A DNA stretch of 64,000 bases from Desulfovibrio desulfuricans (GCF_004801255.1 NZ_CP036295.1:2814001-2878000); one strand, 5' to 3'; positions 9,131 to 18,129 are shown, numbered from the stretch's first letter. Made by a program: numbers and translations. Notes: generated by a model from the letters alone, not told the origin.

Positions 9131-9159
9131 GTCATACACCAACACCCTGCGAATAGCAA
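9131..9159 (-). promoter_or_regulatory. candidate promoter of rpsB-tsf
   Basis: On the minus strand TTGCTA (9159-9154), a 17-base spacer and TATGAC (9136-9131) give a good sigma-70 match upstream of rpsB. The implied 5' leader is about 165 bases. Confidence 0.55.
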
Positions 9160-9166
9160 GCATTGG

Positions 9167-9182
9167 TGCGGAAATTTCCGCA
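9167..9182. repeat. 16-bp perfect palindrome upstream of the rpsB promoter
   Basis: TGCGGAAATTTCCGCA reads identically on both strands. It lies 8 bp upstream of the proposed -35 box and 18 bp from the end of the neighbouring gene. There is no T-run, so an operator or upstream protein-binding site is more likely than a terminator. Function unknown. Confidence 0.45.
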
Positions 9183-9200
9183 ACAGAAAACCTCGCCGCC

Positions 9201-10715
9201 TTAACGGCTTAAATCTCTGACCAGATCAGGCTGCGTGGTCTGCAGCTTCTTACCTGCATAGACAATCAGCACCCCGTCGTTTTTTACGCGCATAAGGTCA
9301 GGATGCGCGTCAAAAAATGCCATGGCTTCATCAAACTCGCCCCGCGACACGCCCCCGCCGTTACGGACCAGAAAGTTCGTGCCCGCATAGGGCGAAATGA
9401 TCACCACGTCGTCGCCCAGCGGCCCTTGCATGGCGTTGATATCGGCGGCAAAGCGCTGATAGGGGTAAAACACGTGCGGGCCCAGTCCCGACTGCACCCA
9501 CACCCGCACCGAAGGCGAAAAGTCGGGCAAACGCCCCAGCGAGTCGCGCAGACGGGCATAGGCCGCCGCATCAGGGTGTTGCAGCAGCCGCGCCACGGTT
9601 ACGGCGGGGTTATACCACCCCGTCTGTGTGGCCAGCATGATCGCCGCCATCAGCACACAGGCTGCGGGCAGCAGTTTTTTCCACACTGCCGGGCGCAACC
9701 TGCCCTGCACCCACATGCAGGCATGGCAGATGGCCAGCAGCAAAAACACGCCGGGCAAATCCTCGTACTGTCCGGCCATGGCCCACATCTGCCCGTAGCC
9801 CGACACCGCCACCATGGCCAGATAGGGCAGCGTGCACAAAAGGCAGAGCAGGGCCTTGCGCCCCAGCAAGGGCAAAAACCAACTGTACGCCAACAGCCGC
9901 AGATAATACGACAGCTTGTTATGCCACCCGCCCCGTGCATCCATAAAGTGCTCAAAGGCATAGCCTGCGCCCCCTCCTGCAAGGTGCCGCATGTACGGCA
10001 GCCATACCTTGGTGACGGCAATAAACCACAGGCCGGAAACTGCGCACAGCACAAGACCCGCACGGCGCAGCCCCAGCAGCAAAAAGGCGTACATGCCCAG
10101 GCTGAAGATGCTGGGCGCGGCCCGCTCCTGCGCCATCAGGACCACAAAACAGCACGCGGCAAGCGCCCACCAGCGACGCCGATGCAGCATGAGCACCGCA
10201 AGCATAAGTACAGGGGTTACAAGCGTGGTGTAGTGCGTTTGGCGCGACCAGGGCGTGAGCACAGGACGAAAGAAAAAGAAAAGAACAAGCGCGACACCGG
10301 CGGTCCACACCCAGTTGCTGCCGGATGTTTCGCCCGCCTCGGCGTACAGGGCGCGTACCAGCCGGGGCAGTACAAAGGCCATGGCCCCAGTGGCCGCGCC
10401 GTGCAACAGGCTGAGCGCGTAGGGGGACTTCCACGGTCCCACAAGTGGGGCCAGCAGCGCGGTTAGCGGCGTGCAGTGGTGGGCGTAAAAGGGGTGGCCT
10501 TCATACACGTCGGCAAAGGGGGTGCGCCAGTCCCAGCCGTTCCAGACCCGCCATATCTGCGTCAAAAAATAGCTGAAATCCGCGTCGTTAATGACAAAGC
10601 TACGCATCTGCAGCACGCTGCCCCAGATGAACAGGGCGGCAAAGACCAGGGGGACATACCAGAGCACCAGTTTTTCCGCGATCAGCTGCCTGCCTGCAGC
10701 ATTGTCTTTGCCCAT
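9201..10715 (-). CDS. DUF2079-type multi-pass membrane protein
   Basis: Inner-membrane protein of about 504 residues with many hydrophobic helices. The block HPFYAHHCTPLTALLAPL in the first extracytoplasmic loop resembles the HFSPILALLAPLY block of DUF2079 proteins, which are related to GT-C glycosyltransferases; no activity is proven for the family. The longest frame runs to 10904, but its first ~60 residues are Arg/Pro rich and look untranslated; I prefer ATG 10715, preceded by AGAGG. The 255 bases between it and the divergent protease gene show nothing I recognise. Confidence 0.65.
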   Translation of the reverse strand: MGKDNAAGRQLIAEKLVLWYVPLVFAALFIWGSVLQMRSFVINDADFSYFLTQIWRVWNGWDWRTPFADVYEGHPFYAHHCTPLTALLAPLVGPWKSPYALSLLHGAATGAMAFVLPRLVRALYAEAGETSGSNWVWTAGVALVLFFFFRPVLTPWSRQTHYTTLVTPVLMLAVLMLHRRRWWALAACCFVVLMAQERAAPSIFSLGMYAFLLLGLRRAGLVLCAVSGLWFIAVTKVWLPYMRHLAGGGAGYAFEHFMDARGGWHNKLSYYLRLLAYSWFLPLLGRKALLCLLCTLPYLAMVAVSGYGQMWAMAGQYEDLPGVFLLLAICHACMWVQGRLRPAVWKKLLPAACVLMAAIMLATQTGWYNPAVTVARLLQHPDAAAYARLRDSLGRLPDFSPSVRVWVQSGLGPHVFYPYQRFAADINAMQGPLGDDVVIISPYAGTNFLVRNGGGVSRGEFDEAMAFFDAHPDLMRVKNDGVLIVYAGKKLQTTQPDLVRDLSR

Positions 10716-10970
10716 ACCTCTGCCCCCACCCACGGCCATTACGTTTAACGTGCGGCCCGGTACCGCATGCGGACGGCTTTTACCATGGCGGCTGCATCTC
10801 CACAAGCGACACCTCGCGGCCGGGCTGGCAGGACAACGCCGAGACGATCCGGATAAACGCCGGGCAACATTGCCCTCCGGGGCTCTTTTCAAACCGTGCA
10901 TCAATACTTATAGTTCATTTTCACGCTGTGCCCGTATGGGCCCCAGCACATCAACACCTCAGGATTCACC

Positions 10971-13883
10971 ATGAACAAGCACGGTTTTACACTCCTTACC
11001 GAACAATACCTGCACGAAGTGGACGGCACCGCCCGTTTGTGGCGGCACGACGCCACCGGCGCGCAGCTGCTCTCCGTCGTCAACGGCGACGAAAACAAAT
11101 GCTTTGGCGTGAGCTTTCGCACGCCGCCCGCAGATTCCACGGGCGTCGCCCATATACTCGAGCATTCCGTGCTCTGCGGGTCGGACAAATACCCCGTCAA
11201 GGAACCCTTTGTAGAGCTGCTCAAGGGCTCGCTGAGCACGTTTCTCAACGCCTTTACCTATCCCGACAAGACCTGCTACCCCATCGCAAGCTGCAACCTG
11301 CGCGATTTTTACAACCTCACCGACGTTTACATCGACGCCGTCTTTCACCCGCGCATTACCGAAGACATTTTCAGGCAGGAAGGCTGGCACGTGGAGGCCG
11401 AAACCTCCGACGGCCCATGGTCGTACAAGGGCGTGGTCTACAATGAAATGAAGGGCGTCTATTCCTCGCCCGACTCCGTGCTGGCAGAGCAGAGCCAGCA
11501 GGCGCTGTTTCCCGACACGTTGTACAGCCTTGATTCTGGCGGCAACCCCGCAAACATCCCCGACCTCACCTACGAAGCCTTTTACGACTTTCACAGCCGT
11601 TACTATCACCCGAGCAACGCCCGCTTTTTCTTTTGGGGCGACGACCCGGAGGACGAACGCCTGCGCCTGACCGCCGCCGCCCTTGAGGGCTATACGGCCC
11701 GACCGGTCGATTCCGCAGTGCCCCTGCAGCCCCGGCTCGAGACCCCGCGCCAGATCGAGGTGCCCTACGCGGCCTCCAAGGACGAAAAGCGCGCCCTGTT
11801 CACGGTCAACTGGCTGCTGGGCGAGCGCGGCGACGTGCATCAGGCACTGCTGATGGAGATGCTCGAGCATATCCTTGAGGGCCTGCCCGGCTCCCCCCTG
11901 CGCAAGGCGCTCATCGCCTCGGGCCTCGGCGAGGACACCACCGGCTGCGGGCTCGAAACCGACCTGCGCCAGATGTACTACTCCACCGGACTCAAGGGCG
12001 TGGCCCCGCGCGACGTGCAGCAGGCCGAGCTGCTTATTTTTGACACGCTGGCCCAGCTGGTGGAAGAAGGTATCCCCCGCTCCGCCGTCGAAGCCGCCGT
12101 CAACAGCGTGGAATTCGCCTACCGCGAAAACAATTCAGGCCGCTTCCCCCGGGGGCTGGCCGCCATGGTGCAGTCGCTGACCACCTGGCTGTATGACGGC
12201 GACCCGCTGGCTCCCCTGGCCTGGGAAGCGCCGCTCAACGCGCTCAAGGCCCGCATCGAAGCGGGCGAACCCGTGTTCGAGCAGGCCATCAAGGACTGGT
12301 TCCTCAACAACGAGCACAGGGCAACCGTCATCCTGATGCCCGACGCCAAGCTGGGACAGCTGCGCGACGAGGCGGAAAAAGCCCGCGTGGACTCGGTGCA
12401 GGCCGCCGCCGGTTCCGACCAACGCGCCCGCATGGTTGCCGAAACCGCCCGCCTGATGGAAGCCCAGGAGGCTCCCGACAGCCCTGAGGCGCTGGCGACC
12501 ATTCCGGCCCTGGGGCTGGAAGACCTGCCGCGCGAAAACGCCATTATCCCCCGGGCCATGGCCGAGCTGCCCGAGACCTTTTTGACGCACGAGCTGCCCA
12601 CGCAGGGCATTGCCTACACAACCCTGCTGCTGCCGCTCACCAACGTGCCCGACAGGCTTGCGCCCCTGCTGCCGCTTTTTGCCCGCTCCCTCACCGAGAC
12701 GGGCACCGCGCGGCGCGACTTTACCGAGTTGGGCGCGCTCATGGCCGCAAAAACCGGCGGGCTTGGCGCAGACCCCCTGCTGGGGCTTGTGCGGGGCAGC
12801 CGCAAAACCATTGGCTACCTCAGCGTGGCGGGCAAGGCCGTGTACGACAAGCTGCCCGACCTCTTTGCCCTGACCCGCGAAATCCTGCTGGAGCCCATCA
12901 AGAACGCGGACGTGCTGCGCGAGCGGCTGGGGCAGATGCTGCTTGAGGCCAAGGCCCGGCTGGAGCACGGCCTGCAATCGGCAGGACATGCCGCCGTCAG
13001 CTCGCGCCTGCGGGCGCGCTTCAACGGCGCCAGCGCGCTGAACGAGCGCACCTCCGGCCTGAGCTACCTTGAAAACGTGCGCGGCCTGCTGCAACGCATG
13101 GATACGGACGCGCAGTCCGTCCTTGACGACCTGGAAGAGCTGCGCTCGCGCATCATCGCCCGCCCCGGCGCCATCTTTGACTGCACCGCCGAGACGCAAG
13201 GCCTGGCCCTGGTCGAGGCCGAGGCCCGTCAGCTGCTGCGCGCCCTTGCGCCAGCGCGAGCGGGGTCTGAATCAGGCTTTGGCAGCGCCCCGCTTGATCT
13301 GCCCATGGGCGAGGCCTTTATCGCTCCAGCCCAGATCAACTATGTGGGCAAGGCCGCCAACATATACGATCAGGGCTATGTGTACCACGGTTCGGCCAGC
13401 GTCATCCTGCGCTACCTGCGCATGGGCTACCTGTGGGAGCGCGTGCGCGTGCGCGGCGGGGCTTACGGGGCCTTTTGCAATCTTGACCGCCTGGGCGGCA
13501 CCCTGGTGTGCGCCTCGTACCGCGACCCCAACGTGGAGGACACGCTGGCGGCCTTTGACGGCATGGCCGAATACCTGCGAGGCTTCAGCCCCGACAAGGC
13601 CCAGCTTACCCAGGCCATCGTGGGAGCCGTTGGCGACATAGACAGTTATCTGCTGCCCGACGCCAAGGGCGCGCAGTCCCTATCGCGCTGGCTCACGGAC
13701 GACAATGACGCCGCCCGCGCCCTCATGCGCGACGAGATACTCTCCACGACAGAAAAGCACTTCCGCGAGTTTGCCGAGGTGCTGGCCGAGGCCGCGCGCA
13801 CCGGGGCCACCTGCGTGCTGGGCGGCCCCAAGACCGAAGCCGCCGCCAAGGAGCACGGCTGGAGCAGCACCAAACTGGTGTAA
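10971..13883 (+). CDS. M16C zinc metalloprotease, presequence-protease (PreP) type
   Basis: 970-residue peptidase of the M16C family, which degrades peptides inside a closed two-half chamber. The inverted zinc site HILEH lies at residues 61-65, and the third ligand is probably Glu159 in VYNEMKGVY; the spacing resembles PreP. The C-terminal half includes the family pattern YLWERVRVRGGAYG, which completes the active-site chamber. No signal peptide is visible, so a cytoplasmic peptide-clearing role is inferred. The ATG follows AGGA. The gene stands alone with a strong hairpin after it. Confidence 0.92.
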   Translation: MNKHGFTLLTEQYLHEVDGTARLWRHDATGAQLLSVVNGDENKCFGVSFRTPPADSTGVAHILEHSVLCGSDKYPVKEPFVELLKGSLSTFLNAFTYPDKTCYPIASCNLRDFYNLTDVYIDAVFHPRITEDIFRQEGWHVEAETSDGPWSYKGVVYNEMKGVYSSPDSVLAEQSQQALFPDTLYSLDSGGNPANIPDLTYEAFYDFHSRYYHPSNARFFFWGDDPEDERLRLTAAALEGYTARPVDSAVPLQPRLETPRQIEVPYAASKDEKRALFTVNWLLGERGDVHQALLMEMLEHILEGLPGSPLRKALIASGLGEDTTGCGLETDLRQMYYSTGLKGVAPRDVQQAELLIFDTLAQLVEEGIPRSAVEAAVNSVEFAYRENNSGRFPRGLAAMVQSLTTWLYDGDPLAPLAWEAPLNALKARIEAGEPVFEQAIKDWFLNNEHRATVILMPDAKLGQLRDEAEKARVDSVQAAAGSDQRARMVAETARLMEAQEAPDSPEALATIPALGLEDLPRENAIIPRAMAELPETFLTHELPTQGIAYTTLLLPLTNVPDRLAPLLPLFARSLTETGTARRDFTELGALMAAKTGGLGADPLLGLVRGSRKTIGYLSVAGKAVYDKLPDLFALTREILLEPIKNADVLRERLGQMLLEAKARLEHGLQSAGHAAVSSRLRARFNGASALNERTSGLSYLENVRGLLQRMDTDAQSVLDDLEELRSRIIARPGAIFDCTAETQGLALVEAEARQLLRALAPARAGSESGFGSAPLDLPMGEAFIAPAQINYVGKAANIYDQGYVYHGSASVILRYLRMGYLWERVRVRGGAYGAFCNLDRLGGTLVCASYRDPNVEDTLAAFDGMAEYLRGFSPDKAQLTQAIVGAVGDIDSYLLPDAKGAQSLSRWLTDDNDAARALMRDEILSTTEKHFREFAEVLAEAARTGATCVLGGPKTEAAAKEHGWSSTKLV

Positions 13884-13903
13884 CCCCAACCGATTGTCTG
13901 ACG

Positions 13904-13940
13904 GCAAAGGGGGAGATTTGCCCAAAATCTCCCCCTTTGC
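13904..13940 (+). terminator. very strong hairpin after the protease gene
   Basis: Sixteen perfect base pairs (13904-13919 with 13925-13940) around a five-base loop, 21 bases after the stop codon. There is no long T-run beyond the stem, only the TTT within its arm, so it may act as a terminator or as a 3' stability hairpin. Confidence 0.55.
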
Positions 13941-14010
13941 GTCTTGAGGCCCCGGATGTTCGCCGCCGGAAAACTGATACGTCGCGCATCCATATATAAG
14001 GATCAGCCGC

Positions 14011-14928
14011 ATGCCAGACCAACCCCGCCAGACCGCAACAGACAGAGAGCAGCAGAGCGCGGCGCACGCAAGGCCCCCTGTTGCGGAACCATTGGGGGAA
14101 CAGCCGGAAAAACAGCCGCAGACCAGGCCAGCAGCACCGGGGGAAAAACCGTCAAAAGCGTATACAGGGGCGCACCCGCTGGCCGGGCGGCTTGCCGCGC
14201 CCTCCTTTGTAATACCCGCAGGCGTGGGCGAAAACGCCCGTTTTTTGGCCGACAGGGTAGACGAGGTGGGCCTGTGCCTGTTTGAAACCCAGGCCTGCCT
14301 GAACTACGGCCCCGCCGATCTGCCGCCCGACCTGGCTGCCCTGCCCCTGCGCTGGCACGCCCACCTGCCGGTGGATCTGCCCTGGCCGACAAAAAGCAGC
14401 GCCGTTCATCCCGCCCGCACGGCGGCACGGCTGGCCCTTGCGGTGCTGGACAGGGCCGCGTTTCTTCAGCCGCGCCGCGCCGTGCTGCACCCGCCGGAAG
14501 GCTCGCCGCAACGGCAACGCCGCCTGCTGGCCGGTTTTGCCCACCACTGGAAAAAATACAGCCATATCCCCTTGTTGCTCGAAAACGTGAAGCACAGCGA
14601 CATCCACGGCCTTGGGCAAGGTTTTTTGCAGGATCACGGCCTTGGCCTGTGTCTGGACGTAGGGCACCTACTGGGATATGGTCAAAAAAATTTGTTATTT
14701 TCGTCTTTGCCAGAGCAGGCGGCACTGGTGCACTGGAGTGCGCCCGGCGACGGCGACCGGCATCTGCCGCTCACGGCGCTGACAGAGCCGCAGCTGCAGA
14801 TTGCAGCCGCCCTCATGGAGCGCTTCGCCTCCGATGCGGTGCATCTTGCGGAGATATTCAACTGGAAGGGGCTGGCTTCTTCGTTGCCGGTTTTGGACGC
14901 GCTTGCGCAACCACATCTTGCCCGATGA
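14011..14928 (+). CDS. cbiR: TIM-barrel phosphodiesterase, probable cobamide-remodelling CbiR
   Basis: 305-residue protein whose C-terminal ~245 residues look like an AP-endonuclease-2-type TIM barrel. Candidate metal ligands are Glu191 in LLLENVKHSD, Asp216 and His219 in CLDVGHLLGY, and a late Glu in HLAEIF. The block VIPAGVGENARFLA and overall length resemble CbiR, the enzyme that opens cobamides so that the lower ligand can be exchanged, described in Akkermansia and present in Desulfovibrio. The first ~55 residues are low-complexity Gln/Pro/Ala. The next gene starts 15 bases downstream, so they probably share a transcript. The CbiR assignment is from memory of the family; another sugar-phosphate isomerase-like role is possible. 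Confidence 0.6.
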   Translation: MPDQPRQTATDREQQSAAHARPPVAEPLGEQPEKQPQTRPAAPGEKPSKAYTGAHPLAGRLAAPSFVIPAGVGENARFLADRVDEVGLCLFETQACLNYGPADLPPDLAALPLRWHAHLPVDLPWPTKSSAVHPARTAARLALAVLDRAAFLQPRRAVLHPPEGSPQRQRRLLAGFAHHWKKYSHIPLLLENVKHSDIHGLGQGFLQDHGLGLCLDVGHLLGYGQKNLLFSSLPEQAALVHWSAPGDGDRHLPLTALTEPQLQIAAALMERFASDAVHLAEIFNWKGLASSLPVLDALAQPHLAR

Positions 14929-14943
14929 GCTAAAAGGAGAACC

Positions 14944-16002
14944 ATGGCTGGTGCTACGGACCACATCCCCCTGCTGCAGAAATGGCGGGCAGGTCTTTGC
15001 AAGGATGACCGCTGGTGTATCCTCATCAATGCCGACCCCGACGCCCTGGCCTCGGCGCTGGCGCTCAAGCGAATTATGATTCACAAAGTCCACGGCGTGG
15101 ACATCGCCCGCATCAACGAGGTCACACGGCCAGACAACCTGGCCATGATCCGCTACCTCAATATTCCCGTTATCGCGTGGCAGCCCGAAAACGCCGGGCA
15201 GTACACACGTTACGCCATGGTCGATTCGCAGCCGCACCACAACAAGGCCTTTCTGGGGCTGCACTTTGACTGCATAATAGACCACCACCCCCTGCCCCGC
15301 GCCGTGCCCAACGTTACGGCCTGCACGCTGGCAGGCCCGGCGGCCTTTCGCGATATCCGCCCCGGCATGGGGGCCACCAGCACCATGATGACCCGCTACC
15401 TCAAGGTCCTGCGCATGCGGCCCGGCCCACGGCTGGCCACTGCCCTGCTCTACGGCATACGCACCGATACCGCCGCCTTTGAGCGCTCGGGCGGCGAGGA
15501 CGACTTTCGGGCGTACCAGTGGCTCTCGCGCCATGCGGACAACAACCTGCTGCGGCGCATCTTGCGTAGCGAATACCTGCGCGAATGGCTGCCGCTGTTT
15601 TCACGCGCCTTTCGCTCTCTGGCCGATTGCCGTGGCGGCGGCGCGTTTGCTTCGCTCAACGAGGTCAACAGCGCCGATCTGCTGGTGGCCGTGGCCGACT
15701 TTTTTACGCGGGTGCACGGCCTGCGCTGGATAGCCGTAAGCGGCATTGTGGACAAAACCGTCATCGTGATCTTTCGGGGCGACGGGGGGCGCGACATTGG
15801 ACGTCTGGCGGACGCCTGCTTTTATGACGTGGGCGTGGCTGGCGGGCACCGCAACCTTGCGCGGGCGGAGTTTCCGCTTTCCGCAGTTCCCGAAGGCCTC
15901 AGGCCTGGCGAGTTTGTGCTTAAACGTCTGGAGACGCGAAAACTGCGGCCCAAGAAGGGCGGCGAAAACCCCACAGACCCGGTGGAACGGGGCGCGGCCT
16001 GA
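14944..16002 (+). CDS. DHH-family phosphoesterase (NrnA-like)
   Basis: 352-residue manganese-dependent phosphoesterase. DHH motif I is NADPDALAS near residues 29-37, the DHH motif itself is near residue 105, and GIRTDTAAF is the usual third block. The C-terminal DHHA1 domain carries GGH (GVAGGHRNLA). Family members include oligoribonuclease/pAp phosphatase NrnA and cyclic dinucleotide phosphodiesterases; the substrate cannot be read from the sequence. AAAGGAGA precedes the ATG. It lies 15 bases after the CbiR-like gene, and its stop precedes the aromatic operon promoter by about 40 bases. Confidence 0.85.
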   Translation: MAGATDHIPLLQKWRAGLCKDDRWCILINADPDALASALALKRIMIHKVHGVDIARINEVTRPDNLAMIRYLNIPVIAWQPENAGQYTRYAMVDSQPHHNKAFLGLHFDCIIDHHPLPRAVPNVTACTLAGPAAFRDIRPGMGATSTMMTRYLKVLRMRPGPRLATALLYGIRTDTAAFERSGGEDDFRAYQWLSRHADNNLLRRILRSEYLREWLPLFSRAFRSLADCRGGGAFASLNEVNSADLLVAVADFFTRVHGLRWIAVSGIVDKTVIVIFRGDGGRDIGRLADACFYDVGVAGGHRNLARAEFPLSAVPEGLRPGEFVLKRLETRKLRPKKGGENPTDPVERGAA

Positions 16003-16040
16003 GCCAGCCCATAAAAAGCAGGCAATAATCCATTTTTCTG

Positions 16041-16069
16041 TTGACAGACATTTATCTGCCGCGTAGTTT
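16041..16069 (+). promoter_or_regulatory. sigma-70 promoter of the aromatic operon
   Basis: Consensus -35 TTGACA (16041-16046), exact 17-base spacer and -10 TAGTTT (16064-16069). The predicted start site is near 16076, about 23 bases before the leader peptide ATG. Confidence 0.7.
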
Positions 16070-16098
16070 TTAACCAGAAAATTTTTAAGGGTATTTAT

Positions 16099-16203
16099 AT
16101 GCAGCGCATTTCTTCCAACCACACCTCCTCCTACGCCGCCGGCATCTTTAGCTGGTATTTTTTTGCGTATTTTACCGGAGCCTGTGGTCGGGAGCTTTGC
16201 TGA
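16099..16203 (+). CDS. aromatic amino acid leader peptide (34 residues)
   Basis: Short ORF with AAGGG seven bases before its ATG. Residues 17-25 are Phe-Ser-Trp-Tyr-Phe-Phe-Ala-Tyr-Phe: seven aromatic residues in nine, covering all three aromatic amino acids, encoded by TTT, TGG and TAT. The ORF ends 24 bases before a strong terminator, and the structural genes for the shikimate pathway, phenylalanine and tyrosine follow. This is the layout of pheL/trpL-type attenuation, with one peptide reading Phe, Tyr and Trp together. Too short for usual gene callers. Confidence 0.85.
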   Translation: MQRISSNHTSSYAAGIFSWYFFAYFTGACGRELC

Positions 16204-16227
16204 CGCAAAAAAGTTACAAAGTTCAAC

Positions 16228-16261
16228 GGGCCGCAGGCAACAAGCCAGCGGCCCTTTTTTT
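16228..16261 (+). terminator. attenuator terminator before the aromatic operon
   Basis: GGGCCGC (16228-16234) pairs with GCGGCCC (16248-16254); GGC/GCC within the loop extends the stem, and seven T residues follow to 16261. It lies between the leader peptide stop and the first structural gene, so it can only serve to regulate entry into the operon. Confidence 0.9.
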
Positions 16262-16341
16262 GTATGGGCCGCCGGAAAAGATGCGGCAAACCCCGCCACA
16301 CGCGGGTCACCTCAAAGCAGCAGACTGAAAGGAGCGAGCCC

Positions 16342-17139
16342 ATGTACCTTGGTAAAAAAATTCGTCTCGAACGCATCATCAACCGCGCAAACGGCCGTAC
16401 CATCATTGTTCCCATGGACCACGGCGTAACCATTGGCGCGGTCGAGGGACTGGTGGACATGCGTGACGCCGTCAACGACATGGCCACGGGCGGCGCGGAC
16501 GCCGTGCTCATGCACAAGGGCCTGGTGCGTTGCGGCCACCGCAACGCGGGCAGCGACATTGGCCTTATCATCCATCTTTCCGCCTCCACGACCCTTTCGC
16601 CCCTCGGCAACACCAAAACCCTTGTGGCCACGGTTGAAGAAGCCATCAAGCACGGCGCGGACTGCGTCTCGGTGCACGTCAACCTGGGCGACCCCAACGA
16701 GCGGCTCATGCTGGCCGACCTGGGCCGCGTGGCCGAATCGTGCGACAACTGGGGCATTCCCCTGCTGGCCATGATGTACGCTCGCGGCCCGCAGGTCCAG
16801 AACGGATACGCCAAGGACGTGGTGGCGCACTGCGCTCGCGTGGGCGTGGAGCTGGGCGCGGACATCGTCAAGGTTCCCTACACCGGAGACGTGGACAGCT
16901 TCTCTGAAGTGGTGGCCGCCTGTTGCGTGCCCGTGGTTATTGCCGGCGGCGAGCGCATGGATTCCACCCGTCAGATTCTCCAGATGGTCAAGGATTCGCT
17001 TGATGCGGGCGGCGCGGGCATTTCTGTGGGCCGCAACGTCTTCCAGCATCCCAACCGCGTGGCGCTGGTCAAGGCCCTGCGCGGCATCGTGCACGAAAAC
17101 GCCTCCGTTGATCAGGCCTTGGAAATCGTAGGAGAATAA
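16342..17139 (+). CDS. ADH synthase, archaeal-type first step of shikimate pathway (DhnA aldolase family)
   Basis: Class I aldolase-like enzyme of 265 residues, related to 2-amino-3,7-dideoxy-D-threo-hept-6-ulosonate synthase (MJ0400, AroA'). Asp26 in VPMDHG, Tyr146 in MMYARGP and Lys177 in DIVKVPYTGD are spaced exactly as the catalytic Asp33, Tyr153 and Lys184 of MJ0400, with Lys as the Schiff-base residue. It would replace DAHP synthase at the pathway entry. AAAGGAG precedes the ATG. It is the first structural gene after the attenuator, six bases from the DHQ synthase II gene, its partner in archaea. A plain FBP aldolase is the alternative, but context argues against it. Confidence 0.88.
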   Translation: MYLGKKIRLERIINRANGRTIIVPMDHGVTIGAVEGLVDMRDAVNDMATGGADAVLMHKGLVRCGHRNAGSDIGLIIHLSASTTLSPLGNTKTLVATVEEAIKHGADCVSVHVNLGDPNERLMLADLGRVAESCDNWGIPLLAMMYARGPQVQNGYAKDVVAHCARVGVELGADIVKVPYTGDVDSFSEVVAACCVPVVIAGGERMDSTRQILQMVKDSLDAGGAGISVGRNVFQHPNRVALVKALRGIVHENASVDQALEIVGE

Positions 17140-17144
17140 CCCGC

Positions 17145-18128
17145 ATGTCCCGCATCTATTTCAACTGCGTTCCTTTTGACAAGGGCGACGTGACCCTGGC
17201 GCTGGAGTCTGGCGTGGACGGCGTTATTGTGCCCCGCGAACATGCGGAGCAGGTGGCCGGTCTTTCGCGCTGCCCTGTGTGGGCCGCCGAGGACACCACC
17301 ACCATGGCCCTCAATGTAAAGGCCGACGAAGAAGCCGTGCTCGAACGGCTGCGCAGCGGCGAGCGCGTGGTGCTGGCTCGCGGCTGGGAGGTCATACCCG
17401 TAGAAAACCTTCTGGCCCAGAGCGACAGCGTTCTGGCTGAGGCCGCTACGCTGGACGAGGCCCGCCTTGCCGCAGGAATTTTGGAACGCGGCGTGGCGGG
17501 CATTGTTGTATCCAGAGGGGCGGTTGCCGACCTCAAAACCATAGTGGCCCAGTGCAAGCTGGCCCAGGGGCGCGAAGAACTGCTGCCCGCCGTGGTGACC
17601 CGCGTGGAATCCGTGGGCCTCGGCCACCGCGTCTGCGCCGATACGCTTTCCATCCTGCACAAGGGGCAGGGCATGCTGGTGGGCAATTCCAGCGCCTTTA
17701 CCTTTCTGGTGCACGCCGAAACAGAGCGCAACGAATACGTCGCCGCCCGCCCCTTCAGGGTCAACGCAGGGGCCGTGCACGCCTATGTGCGCCTGCCCGG
17801 CGACAAAACCACCTACCTTGGCGAATTCAAGGCCGGGCAGGAAGTGCTGATTGTGGACGCCAACGGCGAGACAAGCCTTGCCACCCTTGGCCGGGTAAAA
17901 ATCGAAGTGCGCCCCATGCTGCTGGTTGAAGCCCAGGTTGCCACCGAAGACGGCGTCAAAACCGGCACGGTGTTTTTGCAGAATGCCGAAACCATCCGCC
18001 TGACCACCCCCGACGGAGAACCGGTGAGCGTCGTGGGCCTGAAACCCGGCGACACCGTGCTGTGCCGGCTGGATGAAGCTGGCCGCCATTTTGGCATGCG
18101 CATAAGCGAAGACATCCGGGAGATCTAG
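17145..18128 (+). CDS. 3-dehydroquinate synthase II (archaeal AroB' type)
   Basis: 327-residue enzyme that oxidatively deaminates and cyclises the ADH synthase product to 3-dehydroquinate with NAD, as described for MJ1249. It is unrelated to the usual AroB. Conserved features include AARGWEVIP-like (LARGWEVIPVENLLA near 85-99), the central SVGLGHRVCADT block near 160-171, and VGNSSAFTFLVHAE. The C-terminal half holds the family's beta-rich domain, with the expected length. It sits between the ADH synthase and pheA genes with very short gaps. Together the two genes imply that the organism makes aromatic compounds without DAHP synthase and AroB. Confidence 0.93.
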   Translation: MSRIYFNCVPFDKGDVTLALESGVDGVIVPREHAEQVAGLSRCPVWAAEDTTTMALNVKADEEAVLERLRSGERVVLARGWEVIPVENLLAQSDSVLAEAATLDEARLAAGILERGVAGIVVSRGAVADLKTIVAQCKLAQGREELLPAVVTRVESVGLGHRVCADTLSILHKGQGMLVGNSSAFTFLVHAETERNEYVAARPFRVNAGAVHAYVRLPGDKTTYLGEFKAGQEVLIVDANGETSLATLGRVKIEVRPMLLVEAQVATEDGVKTGTVFLQNAETIRLTTPDGEPVSVVGLKPGDTVLCRLDEAGRHFGMRISEDIREI

Positions 18129-18129
18129 C

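Noticed and set aside
11000..13200. Open frames of 303 and 354 codons on the minus strand
   Set aside because: Both are antisense to the M16C protease gene, which has an intact zinc site and full family length.
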